This document shows, in pieces, positions 37,187 to 46,967 of a stretch of 64,000 bases of DNA. Below the pieces are notes generated by a model. It had not been told where the DNA came from and did not search any database. It saw only the letters and a program-made list of their open reading frames with translations. The number at the start of each line of letters is the position of its first letter. The first letter of the stretch is position 1. This DNA comes from an uncultured Tateyamaria sp. (GTDB taxonomy: Bacteria > Pseudomonadota > Alphaproteobacteria > Rhodobacterales > Rhodobacteraceae): contig NZ_CANMBJ010000002.1 in the NCBI RefSeq assembly GCF_947496075.1, forward strand, positions 930,001-994,000, given 5' to 3'. A program made the translations under genes and the position numbers.

Positions 37187-39268
37187 ATGGGGCATGGCCT
37201 GGGATTTCGCCACGTGATGCTGATCCAGCGCGGCCACCTGTTTGGATGGTGTCCGGTTGGAATGGCCTGCGGGATTGCGCTGTTTTTCGGATTACGGTTT
37301 GAGCCATCGGTGGCCTTGATCCTGAGTGTCGGGGGGGCGGGGGCCGGTGCTGCGTTTCTGTCCCGGCGCATTGGCGAGGTGATGTCACCTGCGTTCGTGT
37401 TCCTGACAATGATTGCTCTTGGCTTTGTCCTGGCCGGATGGCGGGCGCATTCCGTGGCTGGTCCGGTGCTGGACTGGCGCTATTACGGGCCAGTTGAGGG
37501 ACGCATCGTTGGTATGGATCGCAGTGCATCTGATGCTGTGCGCCTGACCCTGGATCACGTCAAGCTGGACCGCGTTGCCCCGTCGGATACGCCAAGACGG
37601 GTGCGCATTTCATTACATGACAAATCTGATCTGGGTGTGACGCCGGAACCCGGTTTGCGGGTGATGACCACCGCGCATCTTGGGCCTCCGGGTGGCCCGG
37701 TGGAGCCCGGAGGTTTCGATTTCCAACGCCATGCGTGGTTCGCAGAACTGGGTGCGGTCGGTTACACTCGCGTGCCTTTGCTTGCCATCAGCATGGCGGA
37801 ATTCGATCTGCGCCAGACAGTCTTCCGTATCCGCATGACTGTTTCGACCCATGTACGGGCGATCCTGCCTGGGGATGTGGGCGGGTTCGCGGCGGCTGTG
37901 ACCACGGGGGATCGCAGCGGGATCAGCCAGAATGCCTTGCAAGACCTGCGAGCCTCAAACACGGCGCATTTGCTGGCGATTTCGGGGCTGCATATGGGCC
38001 TGCTGTCGGGCTTTGTATTCGGTCTGCTGCGCCTGCTCTTTGCCTTGATACCACGCATTGCACTGTATTGGCCTGCTCGAAAAATGGCCGCCGTGGGCGC
38101 TTTGATCGCGGCTTCGGTCTATCTTGCTTTGTCCGGAGGAAATGTAGCGACCGAGCGTGCCTTTGTTATGGTAGCGGTGGCCCTCTGTGCGGTGCTGGTC
38201 AATCGGCGTGCCCTCAGCCTGCGGGCGGTGGCCATGGCCGCGTTGATTGTTTTGACTTTACGACCAGAGGCGTTGATGGGCCCCGGCTTCCAGATGTCCT
38301 TTGCCGCCACCACCGCACTTGTCGCTGTCTTTGGCTGGATCCGCGATCTTGATTGGTCGCTAGGTCCGAAATGGTTGCAGCCTGTATTGGGGGTTGTGAT
38401 CTCTTCGGCTGTGGCAGGGCTTGCGACGGCACCCATCGGTGCCGCGCATTTCAACACGATGGCGCATTACGGGCTAATTGCGAACCTCGCAAGTGTGCCG
38501 CTCATGGGCACGCTTGTGATTCCGGCGGCGGTTTTGGCGCTGGTGCTGGCACCTGTTGGCCTTGATGGCATCGGTTTGTGGTTGATGGGTCTGGGGTTGC
38601 GTTGGATTCTTTGGGTTGCCGATACAGTGTCCGGGTTGGAGGGGGCACAGGGTTACGTGGCGGGGCCGGGTCCAGCCGTGTTGCCCTTGATGGCTTTGGG
38701 CATGCTCTTTGTGATCCTTTGGCAGGGGCGTGTGCGCTTTGCAGGGGGGGCCGCCGTCGCTCTTGCTTTCTTGCTTTGGCAAACAGGATCGCGCCCGCAG
38801 GTGTTGGTGGCCGATACGGGCGGTATCGTGGGCCTCATGACCGATGAAGGGCGCGCCTTGAGCAAAGCCAAGGGCGCGGGGTTTGTCGCGCGCAACTGGT
38901 TGGAAAACGATGGGGAGGGGATTGAACAAGAAGATGCCGCAGCGCGCTGGAAAGAGGGGAGCGGTCCCCGGATCGTGCACCTGAGTGGCAAACGCGCGGC
39001 TGCGGGATTTTCTGGCTGCGCGAAGGGCGACATTGTTGTCAGCAACACGGAGCTGCTCGACGCTGCAAACCTTCCGTGTCTTGTGCTATCCCCACCCATT
39101 CTGCGGCGCACCGGTGCCATTGCCTTTGTGGAAACAGGGGGCGGGTTGCGTATTCGCACAGCGCGTGACGTTGCCGGGGATCGCATGTGGTCTGGCTGGG
39201 CCAAAGCCCCACCACCCGAACTGACAAGGCTTTTCGAAAACAATTGGGCTGTTGCGGAAAACAAGTAA
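37187..39268 (+). CDS. comEC: ComEC/Rec2-family DNA uptake channel
   Basis: A 693-residue membrane protein predicted to move single-stranded DNA across the inner membrane during transformation. It has an N-terminal DUF4131/OB-like periplasmic part (about 100-190) and the competence core with the signature HLLAISGLHMGLLSGFVFG and many helices (about 260-520). The C-terminal part (about 540-693) sits where other ComEC proteins carry a metallo-beta-lactamase domain, but no HxHxDH metal motif is visible. GAGAGGGG precedes the ATG. Whether the cell is competent cannot be judged. Confidence 0.9.
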   Translation: MGHGLGFRHVMLIQRGHLFGWCPVGMACGIALFFGLRFEPSVALILSVGGAGAGAAFLSRRIGEVMSPAFVFLTMIALGFVLAGWRAHSVAGPVLDWRYYGPVEGRIVGMDRSASDAVRLTLDHVKLDRVAPSDTPRRVRISLHDKSDLGVTPEPGLRVMTTAHLGPPGGPVEPGGFDFQRHAWFAELGAVGYTRVPLLAISMAEFDLRQTVFRIRMTVSTHVRAILPGDVGGFAAAVTTGDRSGISQNALQDLRASNTAHLLAISGLHMGLLSGFVFGLLRLLFALIPRIALYWPARKMAAVGALIAASVYLALSGGNVATERAFVMVAVALCAVLVNRRALSLRAVAMAALIVLTLRPEALMGPGFQMSFAATTALVAVFGWIRDLDWSLGPKWLQPVLGVVISSAVAGLATAPIGAAHFNTMAHYGLIANLASVPLMGTLVIPAAVLALVLAPVGLDGIGLWLMGLGLRWILWVADTVSGLEGAQGYVAGPGPAVLPLMALGMLFVILWQGRVRFAGGAAVALAFLLWQTGSRPQVLVADTGGIVGLMTDEGRALSKAKGAGFVARNWLENDGEGIEQEDAAARWKEGSGPRIVHLSGKRAAAGFSGCAKGDIVVSNTELLDAANLPCLVLSPPILRRTGAIAFVETGGGLRIRTARDVAGDRMWSGWAKAPPPELTRLFENNWAVAENK

Positions 39269-39344
39269 GGCGGACCATTGGTCCGCCCTACGACACACAT
39301 TCTGTGCGGTGATCGTAACGAGTAAGGCGCACGTGTCGTGCGCC
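39269..39344. terminator. Two consecutive GC-rich hairpins between comEC and lexA
   Basis: GGCGGACC-ATT-GGTCCGCC (39269-39287) begins right after the comEC stop, and GGCGCACG-TGT-CGTGCGCC (39326-39344) follows. Both are perfect 8-bp stems with three-base loops, and each is preceded by GTAA. They lie between convergent genes and may stop transcription from both sides, but neither has a proper T run. Confidence 0.55.
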
Positions 39345-39349
39345 CTTGT

Positions 39350-40048
39350 TCAATAGGTGCGGATCAAACCAACGAGCCGCCCTTGCACCTTGACTTGTCC
39401 CACGGGGAAAACACGTGTCTCGTAGGCTGGGTTTGCCGCTTCAAGCGCAATCGTATCACCCTTGCGCATGTAGCGCTTCAACGTTGCCTCGTGGTCTTCG
39501 ACAAGTGCCACAACGATGTCGCCGTTGTCCGCCGTTGATGTTTCGCGAATGACCACGACATCGCCGTCATTGATGCCTGCATCGATCATCGAGTCGCCCT
39601 TGACCTCAAGCGCATAGTGATCGCCCTGTCCCGAAAGCATCTGTCCGGGCACAGCCACGGAGTGCGAGACCTCTGATATTGCAGAGATTGGCACCCCGGC
39701 GGCAATCCGGCCCATAACAGGCAAATTTATCGCGTCTGCGGTCTCAACAGGACGGGCAGCAGCCGGGGGCGGCGCGTCAGGTTTGTCGCCATCGATGACC
39801 CGGGGCTGGAAGCCGCTCGGGGCACCGCCCAGACTTTCAGGCAGCCGCACAACTTCGATGGCACGGGCGCGGTGGGCGAGGCGGCGAATGAAGCCGCGTT
39901 CCTCAAGCGCCGTGATCAGGCGGTGGATGCCCGACTTGGACCGCAGGTCCAACGCCTCTTTCATCTCGTCAAAGCTGGGGGGAACCCCGTCGCGCTGCAC
40001 CCGTTTATGAATGAATTCGAGCAGATCCAGCTGCTTCTTTGTCAACAC
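39350..40048 (-). CDS. lexA: SOS repressor LexA
   Basis: Represses DNA-damage genes and cleaves itself when RecA is activated. The 232-residue protein has an N-terminal winged helix ([37 protein letters not shown]), the cleavage bond Ala117-Gly118 in GRIAAGVP, and the catalytic dyad Ser153 (KGDSMIDAG) and Lys191 (EATLKRYM). It follows moeA on the same strand but has its own promoter region with an SOS box, so it is autoregulated. Confidence 0.97.
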   Translation of the reverse strand: MLTKKQLDLLEFIHKRVQRDGVPPSFDEMKEALDLRSKSGIHRLITALEERGFIRRLAHRARAIEVVRLPESLGGAPSGFQPRVIDGDKPDAPPPAAARPVETADAINLPVMGRIAAGVPISAISEVSHSVAVPGQMLSGQGDHYALEVKGDSMIDAGINDGDVVVIRETSTADNGDIVVALVEDHEATLKRYMRKGDTIALEAANPAYETRVFPVGQVKVQGRLVGLIRTY

Positions 40049-40081
40049 TGTTCGTCCTCCAAGCCCATTTTGTTTGGGTTT

Positions 40082-40096
40082 GTTCTACGGACGTTC
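40082..40096 (+). promoter_or_regulatory. LexA (SOS) box
   Basis: GTTCTACGGACGTTC is an exact match to the alphaproteobacterial SOS box GTTC-N7-GTTC. It lies 34 bases upstream of the lexA ATG and after the moeA stop, the expected place for LexA autoregulation. Confidence 0.9.
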
Positions 40097-40114
40097 CCCT
40101 TTTGTGTCAACGGG

Positions 40115-41290
40115 TCAGGTCAAATCTACCACATCCACCAGATCACCGGCGTTACGGGGCGGATCATTTGGCGCGCGCACGATAAGGGCATTTGCGTTGG
40201 CCAGCACACTTAACAATGAACTGTCCTGCAGCCCGGCATCTTCTACGGCACCATTCCGGACCCGCCCGCGCATGTAATGCTCGCGCGGGCCATTTGCGCC
40301 AAGTGGCGCAGAGAGCGGCATCAGGTGACGTGTGGCGGGAGCCCGGCCCAACCCTTGCATTGCGCGGATCATCGGAGCCAGAAAAACAGTACCACACACC
40401 ATGGCGGACACTGGATTTCCCGGAAGGCCAACCATGGGCGTGCCGTGCAGTCGTCCCGCCATCAGCGGTTTGCCAGGGCGCATCGCGACTTTGTAGAAAC
40501 TGCGCTCCATACCCAACTCGCCTGCAACATGGCCAACCAGGTCATGATCGCCGACCGATGCGCCACCAATGGTGACGATCAGATCAGCGCCCTTTGCCAG
40601 GCTGAACACGGTTGTCAGGGATGCGGCGCTGTCACGTGCAATCGGCAATAGGCGGGGTATCGCCCCAAGCCGTCTAAGCATCGCAGCCAGGCCGAACGTG
40701 TTCGATGCGATAATCTGATCCGGGCCGGGGTCTTCGCCAGGCATAACCAACTCGTCACCTGTTGCGATCAGTGCCACGACCGGTGCGCGCCGAACGGCAA
40801 CTTGCGGCACGTTCATCGACGCTAAAAGCGCAATGTCGGCCGGGGCGAGGATGCGGGGGGCGTCGAGCGTGTCCCCTTCAGAGAAGTCGATGCCAGCGGG
40901 ACGGATGTTGTCTTTTGTGCCGGGATCGTCCGTGATCGTGATCAGATCGCCGCTGCGTGTGACGTCTTCCTGGATGACAACCTTATCCGCTCCATCGGGC
41001 ACTGGCGCGCCAGTAAAGATGCGCACGGCTTGACCGGCGCCGACGGTCCCGTTCCATCCATGTCCAGCGGCGGCTTCACCCACCACTTTGAACTGCGCGT
41101 GCAAATCTGCCTCGACCGCCTTGAGCGCGTAGCCATCCATTGAAGATGCGGCAAAGGGCGGTTGGGTGCGCTGCGAAGCGACGGGTTCAGCCAGCACCCG
41201 ACCATCCGCTTCAAGAAGGGGCACATGTTCGGTCGGCATTTCGTCCGCAAGGTCGAACAGGTTTTCCAGCGCTTGGGTGACGGTGATCAT
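40115..41290 (-). CDS. moeA: Molybdopterin molybdotransferase MoeA
   Basis: Inserts molybdate into adenylated molybdopterin. The 391-residue protein has the MoeA domain order: start region [25 protein letters not shown], then the molybdopterin-binding MoaB-like domain with [21 protein letters not shown] and [11 protein letters not shown]. Its ATG overlaps the moaC stop by four bases (ATGA), indicating coupled translation. Confidence 0.96.
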   Translation of the reverse strand: MITVTQALENLFDLADEMPTEHVPLLEADGRVLAEPVASQRTQPPFAASSMDGYALKAVEADLHAQFKVVGEAAAGHGWNGTVGAGQAVRIFTGAPVPDGADKVVIQEDVTRSGDLITITDDPGTKDNIRPAGIDFSEGDTLDAPRILAPADIALLASMNVPQVAVRRAPVVALIATGDELVMPGEDPGPDQIIASNTFGLAAMLRRLGAIPRLLPIARDSAASLTTVFSLAKGADLIVTIGGASVGDHDLVGHVAGELGMERSFYKVAMRPGKPLMAGRLHGTPMVGLPGNPVSAMVCGTVFLAPMIRAMQGLGRAPATRHLMPLSAPLGANGPREHYMRGRVRNGAVEDAGLQDSSLLSVLANANALIVRAPNDPPRNAGDLVDVVDLT

Positions 41291-41760
41291 GTCGCCTCGT
41301 AGCGCCCAGACTTCCCGCCATCTTTCAGAACGACGCGCAGACCGCCGATCTCCATGCCTTTGTCGACGGCCTTGGCCATGTCGTAGACCGTGAGAGCGGC
41401 GGTGGAGGCGGCGGTCAGCGCTTCCATCTCGACACCGGTTTGGCCGGTTGTCTTCACAGTGGCCGTGATACGCAGACCCGGCAGGGCGGCGTCAGGGGTC
41501 AGATCAACGGACACTTTGGTTATGGGCAGCGGATGGCACAGCGGGATCAGGTCAGCAGTGCGCTTGGCCCCCATGATCCCGGCCAGACGTGCAACCCCGA
41601 TGACATCACCCTTTTTTGCGCGTCCTTCGGTAATGATATCAAAGGTTTCCGGCTTCATCTTCACCCATGTTTCAGCCACGGCGATGCGGTCAGTGACATC
41701 CTTGTCAGACACATCGACCATGTGGGCCGCACCCTGATCGTCGAAATGCGTAAGTGCCAT
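41287..41760 (-). CDS. moaC: Cyclic pyranopterin monophosphate synthase MoaC
   Basis: Second step of molybdenum cofactor synthesis. The 157-residue protein shows [18 protein letters not shown] at the start, [14 protein letters not shown] with the conserved active-site CHP, and [20 protein letters not shown]. Its start overlaps the trpC stop by one base. A cofactor pair inside a tryptophan operon is a conserved Rhodobacterales arrangement to my knowledge. Confidence 0.97.
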   Translation of the reverse strand: MALTHFDDQGAAHMVDVSDKDVTDRIAVAETWVKMKPETFDIITEGRAKKGDVIGVARLAGIMGAKRTADLIPLCHPLPITKVSVDLTPDAALPGLRITATVKTTGQTGVEMEALTAASTAALTVYDMAKAVDKGMEIGGLRVVLKDGGKSGRYEAT

Positions 41761-42575
41761 TACATCCCCCCTCCGGCAGTGAGCGGGTTGGCGAGCAAGG
41801 TTCGCGTGGCAGCGGCCACGTCGTCCTGCCGCATCAGGCTTTCCCCAATCAGGAAGGTTCGAGCACCGTACATGGCAAGATCAGCGAGGTCGGCCGGTGT
41901 GTTGAGACCGCTTTCGGCCACGATGGTCCGATCGGCTGGCACCTGTTTGGACAGGGTACGAGTGGTGTCGAGCGTCACCTCGAATGTCTTGAGGTTGCGG
42001 TTGTTGATGCCCATGAGCGGGCTTTTCAGAGCCGCAGCGCGCTCAAGCTCTTCCGCGTCGTGCACTTCTAGCAGCACGTCCATGCCCCATTCCATCGCCG
42101 CTTCTTCCAGCTCGTGGGCCTGTGCATCACTGACTGATGCCATGATGATCAGGATGCAATCGGCCCCAAGTGCGCGCGCTTCGGCCACCTGATAGGTGTC
42201 GTACATGAAATCCTTGCGCAAAGCGGGCAGGGCGCAGGCGTTGCGGGCTTGTGTCAGGAACTCTTTGGCGCCCTGAAAACTTGGGGTATCCGTCAGGACC
42301 GATAGGCATGTGGCGCCGCCGTCTTCGTAGGCTTTCGCGAGCTCCGCCGGATCAAAATCCGCCCGGATCAGGCCTTTGGACGGGCTGGCTTTTTTGATCT
42401 CGGCAATCAGGCCATAGGCTTCGCGGTTCGCAACCTGCAGCGCATTTGCAAACGGGCGCACGGGGGACGCTTCACGTGCCTCCGCTTCCACGGCTTCGAG
42501 CGGTTTGGACGCCTTGTCGGCCGCCACTTCCTCAAGTTTGTAGGCTTTGATTTTGTCGAGGATCGTATCGGTCAT
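41760..42575 (-). CDS. trpC: Indole-3-glycerol phosphate synthase
   Basis: Ring closure step of tryptophan synthesis. The 271-residue TIM-barrel protein carries [40 protein letters not shown] and [11 protein letters not shown], all IGPS signatures with the catalytic Lys and Glu residues. It is a stand-alone TrpC without a fused TrpF, and follows trpD after 82 bases. Confidence 0.97.
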   Translation of the reverse strand: MTDTILDKIKAYKLEEVAADKASKPLEAVEAEAREASPVRPFANALQVANREAYGLIAEIKKASPSKGLIRADFDPAELAKAYEDGGATCLSVLTDTPSFQGAKEFLTQARNACALPALRKDFMYDTYQVAEARALGADCILIIMASVSDAQAHELEEAAMEWGMDVLLEVHDAEELERAAALKSPLMGINNRNLKTFEVTLDTTRTLSKQVPADRTIVAESGLNTPADLADLAMYGARTFLIGESLMRQDDVAAATRTLLANPLTAGGGM

Positions 42576-42657
42576 CTGGCGCGCTTTTTGTCTGACGGTG
42601 GGGACGAGGGGCAGTCTCTCGTGCTCTCCGGAGTTTATCTGGCTGGGTGAATGAGCA

Positions 42658-43674
42658 TCAACCCGCTTGCGTGATCTTTGCGACCATATTGATCTTGTCG
42701 CGTGCGGCGCCGCTGTCGATGCTTTCCGCGGCGCGTGCGGTCCCTTCCTTCAAGTCCGTGACGGTGCCGGCAACTTTGAGTGCGGCTGCGGAATTCAGAA
42801 GGACAGCGTCGCGATAGGCGCCCGGCGCCCCGTCCAGCAGGGCTGCGAACGATTTGGCATTCTCTTCCGGCGTGCCGCCTACGATCGCCTCGAACGGATG
42901 GGTGGGCAGGCCAGCTTCTTCTGGGTGCACTTCAAAATCAGTGACTGTGCCATCGGACAGGCCGGACACCCAGGACACGCCTGTGATCGTCAGTTCATCC
43001 GTGCCATCCGAACCGTGCACCAGCCATGCAGCTTCGGAACCAAGCTGACCCAGTGTTTCGGCCATGGGGCGGATCAGGTCGCGCGAGAATGCGCCCGTCA
43101 ATTGCCGTTTGACGCCTGCGGGATTTGTGAGCGGTCCGAGGATGTTGAAGATTGTGCGCGTGCCAAGTTCTGCTCTCGTCGGCATCACATGGGCGATGGC
43201 GGGGTGATGCATGGGGGCCATCATAAAGCCAATGCCAGCACCCTTGATGGCTTTTTCGACCACATCGGGGCCGACCATCACGTTGATTCCCATCTGGGTC
43301 AGCGCATCCGCTGCCCCGGATTTGGAGCTGAGGTTGCGGTTGCCGTGTTTGGCGACCGTCACGCCTGCGCCTGCCACGACGAATGCGGTGGCTGTCGAGA
43401 TGTTCAAGGTCCCCTTGCCATCCCCACCTGTGCCTACGATGTCCATTGACCCTTCAGGCGCCCTGACCGCATTGCACTTGGCACGCATGACAGCCGCTGC
43501 TGCCGCATATTCATCAACGGTTTCCCCGCGCGTCCGCAAGGCCATGAGCAATCCGCCGATCTGGCTGGGCGTTGCTTCGCCATCGAAGAGAATCTGGAAA
43601 GCAGATTCGGCCTGATCGCGTGTCAGGGGACCGTTTGCCGCTGCATCAATGAGCGGTTTTAGTGCGTCACTCAT
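42658..43674 (-). CDS. trpD: Anthranilate phosphoribosyltransferase
   Basis: Joins anthranilate and PRPP. The 338-residue protein has the PRPP motif [35 protein letters not shown] and [26 protein letters not shown] in the expected order. Its ATG overlaps the trpG stop by four bases. Confidence 0.97.
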   Translation of the reverse strand: MSDALKPLIDAAANGPLTRDQAESAFQILFDGEATPSQIGGLLMALRTRGETVDEYAAAAAVMRAKCNAVRAPEGSMDIVGTGGDGKGTLNISTATAFVVAGAGVTVAKHGNRNLSSKSGAADALTQMGINVMVGPDVVEKAIKGAGIGFMMAPMHHPAIAHVMPTRAELGTRTIFNILGPLTNPAGVKRQLTGAFSRDLIRPMAETLGQLGSEAAWLVHGSDGTDELTITGVSWVSGLSDGTVTDFEVHPEEAGLPTHPFEAIVGGTPEENAKSFAALLDGAPGAYRDAVLLNSAAALKVAGTVTDLKEGTARAAESIDSGAARDKINMVAKITQAG

Positions 43675-44252
43675 GCGGCCACCGGCATCAGATCCAGGAA
43701 GTTCTGGAGCATGGCGTGCCCATGTTCCGAGCGGATCGATTCCGGATGGAATTGCACGCCGTGGATCGGCAATTCCTTGTGGGCAAGGCCCATGATCGTG
43801 CCGTCTTCGAGCGCGCCGGTGATTTCCAGCTCATCCGGCAGGCTGTCCCGGTCGACGATCAGCGAATGGTAACGGGTTGCTTCGAACGGGCTGGGCAACC
43901 CTTTGAACACCGAGCGATTGTCATGGTGCATGGTGCCCATCTTGCCATGAACGATCTCGTCCGCGCGCACGACCTTGCCGCCAAAGGCTTGCCCGATGGT
44001 CTGGTGACCAAGGCATACACCCATAAGGGGGGTGCGTGTTTCAGCAGCGGCTGCGGTGAGTGCAAGACAGATACCGGCCTGATCCGGCGTCGCGGGACCA
44101 GGTGACAGAAGGATGCCTTCGGGCTTGAGTGCCATCGCTTCTTGCACATTCAGGGCGTCATTGCGGTAGACATGAACATCCGCCCCCAACGATCCCAAAT
44201 AATGGACGAGGTTGTAGGTAAAACTGTCGTAATTGTCGATCAGCAGAAGCAT
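43671..44252 (-). CDS. trpG: Anthranilate synthase glutaminase subunit TrpG
   Basis: Supplies ammonia from glutamine to TrpE; the same family may also serve p-aminobenzoate synthesis. The 193-residue protein starts [15 protein letters not shown] and has the catalytic Cys80 in [10 protein letters not shown] and the His/Glu pair in GVQFHPESI. An in-frame TTG-type extension upstream is rejected on family length. No good ribosome-binding site is seen. Its partner trpE is about 2.7 kb away on the same strand, with a plus-strand gene between. Confidence 0.95.
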   Translation of the reverse strand: MLLLIDNYDSFTYNLVHYLGSLGADVHVYRNDALNVQEAMALKPEGILLSPGPATPDQAGICLALTAAAAETRTPLMGVCLGHQTIGQAFGGKVVRADEIVHGKMGTMHHDNRSVFKGLPSPFEATRYHSLIVDRDSLPDELEITGALEDGTIMGLAHKELPIHGVQFHPESIRSEHGHAMLQNFLDLMPVAA

Positions 44253-44420
44253 GGGCGTATTCGATGTTCCAAGGGCGGGCGTTGGCCGGTATAGTTGCGC
44301 CATACATGTTCAGGCTTGCCCGCCAGCGTCAAGAGGCGGGGGGTGTTCGAACAGGCACGAAGAGCAGGCTGTGGCACATCGCAAAGCGAGGTCACAGCGG
44401 GACAGGCAAAGAGGTCAGAT

Positions 44421-45893
44421 ATGGCACGGGGTTTTCTGAGCGGCATTTTTTGGGGTGGCGTGGTGAGCGTTGCAGGCGCGGCGGCCTTGTCTATTGCCAG
44501 TGACGGCCCGACGGCGCCAGATGCAGTCGTGCGCGCACCGCAGGGTGTTGACGCACCTCAGGAAGGCACAGGCGAGACGCCGCAGACCCGTGGCGATGCC
44601 GATCTGGTCATGGATGGTGACGCGCCACAAATCGACAGTCCGGAGGCCGATGACCTGACTGCCGCAGAAGCGGCGGGTGCCGATACACCATCTGTACCAC
44701 AGACCGGTCAGGCAGAAGGGCTGGCTGATCCTGCCGAGGTTGGTGAAGGTGCAACTGTCGCAATCGACACGGATGCACCGGTGCAGCCCAGCCCACAGGG
44801 CGAAGCGCCACAAGCGCCTGTGGGTGAGACGGAATTGTCCATTTCGACAGACCCCGCGCAACCGCCTGCACCGCAGGTTCCGGATGCGCCAAGCGCATTC
44901 GCTGAAGACGCGCCAACAACGCCTGACGGCACGGACGCGCCAACCGCCGAAGCTGCGGCGCCCGATGCGCCAGATGCTGCCCCGGCTCCGGACGTTCCCG
45001 AGCGGGTCGATACACCAGCTGATCCAGAAACAGCACCTGAACGGTCTGCCGCACTTCCCTCGGCGCTGGATCCAGAGACTGATATTGCACGGCCCACGAT
45101 TGGGCGCCCTGCCACGTCCCTGGTTGATCGCGCTCCCAGTGCGGAGGAGCCGCTTGCAGAGACGGACGAGGTGGCAAATGGTGCAGCGGCAGATGGGCCT
45201 CCGATCCAGATTTATGCTGCGCCTTTCGAGAACCCTGAAGACAAGCCCTTGATGTCCATTGTCTTGATTGATGAGGGCGCAGATCTTACCGGCGGCAGCG
45301 TTGGCCTCGCTGCTTTGCAGAGTTTTCCCTATCCGCTGACATTCGCGGTGAAGGCGTCGCTGCCCGATGCAGCGGAGCGGGCCGCCGAGTACCGCGGACA
45401 GGGGTTCGAGGTTGCGGCGCTTTTGGATCTGCCTGCGGGTGCAACGGCCTCTGATACCGAGGTGACGCTTTCGGCGGCCATAGATGCCGTGCCGGAAGCT
45501 GTTGCGGTAATGGAAGGGACTGGCACTGGCTTGCAAGAGACACGCGACACATCCGACCAGGTGGCTGCGGCTGTCTTGGCATCCGGTCACGGATTGATCC
45601 TGCAATCCAAGGGATTGAACACTGCCCAAAAGCTGGCCGCGCGCGACGGAGTGCCGACCGGTCTGGTGTTCCGCGACTTCGATAGCGCGGGTCAGACACC
45701 GACGGTCATCCGGCGCTTTTTGGATCAGGCGGCGTTCCGCGCGGGGCAAGAAGGCGGTGTGATCATGGTGGGGCGGGTGCGGCCGGACACAATCTCGGCC
45801 CTGTTGTTGTGGGGCTTGCAAGACAGGGCAGAGCGCGTGGCGCTTGCGCCAGTGTCATCTGTCCTGCAGTTGCTTGCCGAACAACCGCAATAG
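44421..45893 (+). CDS. Divergent polysaccharide deacetylase (YibQ-like) with long disordered linker
   Basis: The 490-residue protein begins with a membrane anchor (MARGFLSGIFWGGVVSVAGAAAL). It then has about 230 residues very rich in Ala, Pro, Asp, Glu and Thr with no predicted fold, followed by a YibQ/DUF610 domain from about residue 265 (PLMSIVLIDEGADLTGGSVG, LTFAVKASLPDA, HGLILQSKGLNTA). Classical members read IDDxG where this has IDEG. RBS AGAGGTCAG. It is convergent with the deacylase gene, three bases apart. Function is unknown; an envelope role is likely. Confidence 0.8.
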   Translation: MARGFLSGIFWGGVVSVAGAAALSIASDGPTAPDAVVRAPQGVDAPQEGTGETPQTRGDADLVMDGDAPQIDSPEADDLTAAEAAGADTPSVPQTGQAEGLADPAEVGEGATVAIDTDAPVQPSPQGEAPQAPVGETELSISTDPAQPPAPQVPDAPSAFAEDAPTTPDGTDAPTAEAAAPDAPDAAPAPDVPERVDTPADPETAPERSAALPSALDPETDIARPTIGRPATSLVDRAPSAEEPLAETDEVANGAAADGPPIQIYAAPFENPEDKPLMSIVLIDEGADLTGGSVGLAALQSFPYPLTFAVKASLPDAAERAAEYRGQGFEVAALLDLPAGATASDTEVTLSAAIDAVPEAVAVMEGTGTGLQETRDTSDQVAAAVLASGHGLILQSKGLNTAQKLAARDGVPTGLVFRDFDSAGQTPTVIRRFLDQAAFRAGQEGGVIMVGRVRPDTISALLLWGLQDRAERVALAPVSSVLQLLAEQPQ

Positions 45894-45896
45894 CGC

Positions 45897-46934
45897 TCAG
45901 ATAATCTCATCCTCGTCAAAGAGTGGGTCGGTTTCCAATTGGGCCGTCATCGCCCCGACCGTGTCTTCGTCTGCCGTGGGACTGATCTCGGCAAGATGAA
46001 AGACGGCGTCCCCTTCGTTCACGACCGGTAAAACGGCGCGTCCGATCAGGATGCCGGGCGACGGGGCAACGAGCTCGGTTTCCGTCGACCCGGATGGATC
46101 GGAAATAGCCGCCAGAACCTCGTTTTCGTCGACAACGTCGCCCTCTGCCCGAAAGGTCCGCAGCAGACCGCCGGATGGCGCGCGCAGCCACGTAGAGCCA
46201 TTGCAGGTCAAAGATGGCGTCCTTGGGGGTGCGATGCCCTTGGCGGCCAACATGTCCTGGTCGCGCATGACGCGGAGGATGCCCGCGACGCCAGCGCGCA
46301 CAGAAAACTCATCAAACCGCAGACCTTCACCTGCTTCATAAAGCAAAACGGGTGTCCCGCGCTCTGCCGCTTCGCCGCGCAATGATCCCTCGCGCAGGGA
46401 GGACGTCAGAATGACAGGTGCACCAAAGCTGCGCGCCATTTTCGCGGTGATCGGGTCGCCAGGCGTGATGCGAATTTGAGGCAGGTTGGTGCGATGAACG
46501 GCTGCTGAATGCAGGTCGATGCCGAAATCGCAGCGCAGAACCACATCATTCAGAAAGATGTGGGCCAAGCGCGATCCAAGGGATCCGCTCGCACTGCCGG
46601 GAAAACAACGGTTCAGGTCGCGGCGGTCTGGCAGATAGCGGGATCGCGCCAGAAAGCCGAATGCATTTACGATCGGAACAACCAGCAGAGTCCCCCGCAA
46701 TTTGTCGAGCTGCGATGTGCGGAGCAGACGGCGTACAATTTCTACCCCGATCACCTCATCCCCATGTACAGCGGCGCTGACGAACATGGTTGGGCCTGGG
46801 CGTTTGCCGTGCAAAACCTCGACCCGAAGGGAAACCGGCGTGTGATCCGGCAAATCCGAAACGGGCAGGGCTACCGATGCGCGGCTGCCTGCTGCAACAC
46901 TTGTGCCGCCCAGCTCGAACGCGTCACGCGGCAT
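45897..46934 (-). CDS. Succinylglutamate desuccinylase/aspartoacylase-family protein
   Basis: A 345-residue zinc carboxypeptidase-fold deacylase. The metal-binding pair is in AAVHGDEVIGVE, the third ligand in DLHSAAVHRTNLPQIR, and the C-terminal part (about 245-345) has a biotinyl/lipoyl-like beta fold (GGLLRTFRAEGDVVDENEVLA). This layout fits the DUF/AstE-like branch of unknown substrate. It follows trpE by 33 bases on the same strand. Confidence 0.85.
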   Translation of the reverse strand: MPRDAFELGGTSVAAGSRASVALPVSDLPDHTPVSLRVEVLHGKRPGPTMFVSAAVHGDEVIGVEIVRRLLRTSQLDKLRGTLLVVPIVNAFGFLARSRYLPDRRDLNRCFPGSASGSLGSRLAHIFLNDVVLRCDFGIDLHSAAVHRTNLPQIRITPGDPITAKMARSFGAPVILTSSLREGSLRGEAAERGTPVLLYEAGEGLRFDEFSVRAGVAGILRVMRDQDMLAAKGIAPPRTPSLTCNGSTWLRAPSGGLLRTFRAEGDVVDENEVLAAISDPSGSTETELVAPSPGILIGRAVLPVVNEGDAVFHLAEISPTADEDTVGAMTAQLETDPLFDEDEII

Positions 46935-46967
46935 CAGCTCTGACCCATTGCCACGCCAGTCTGTGCG

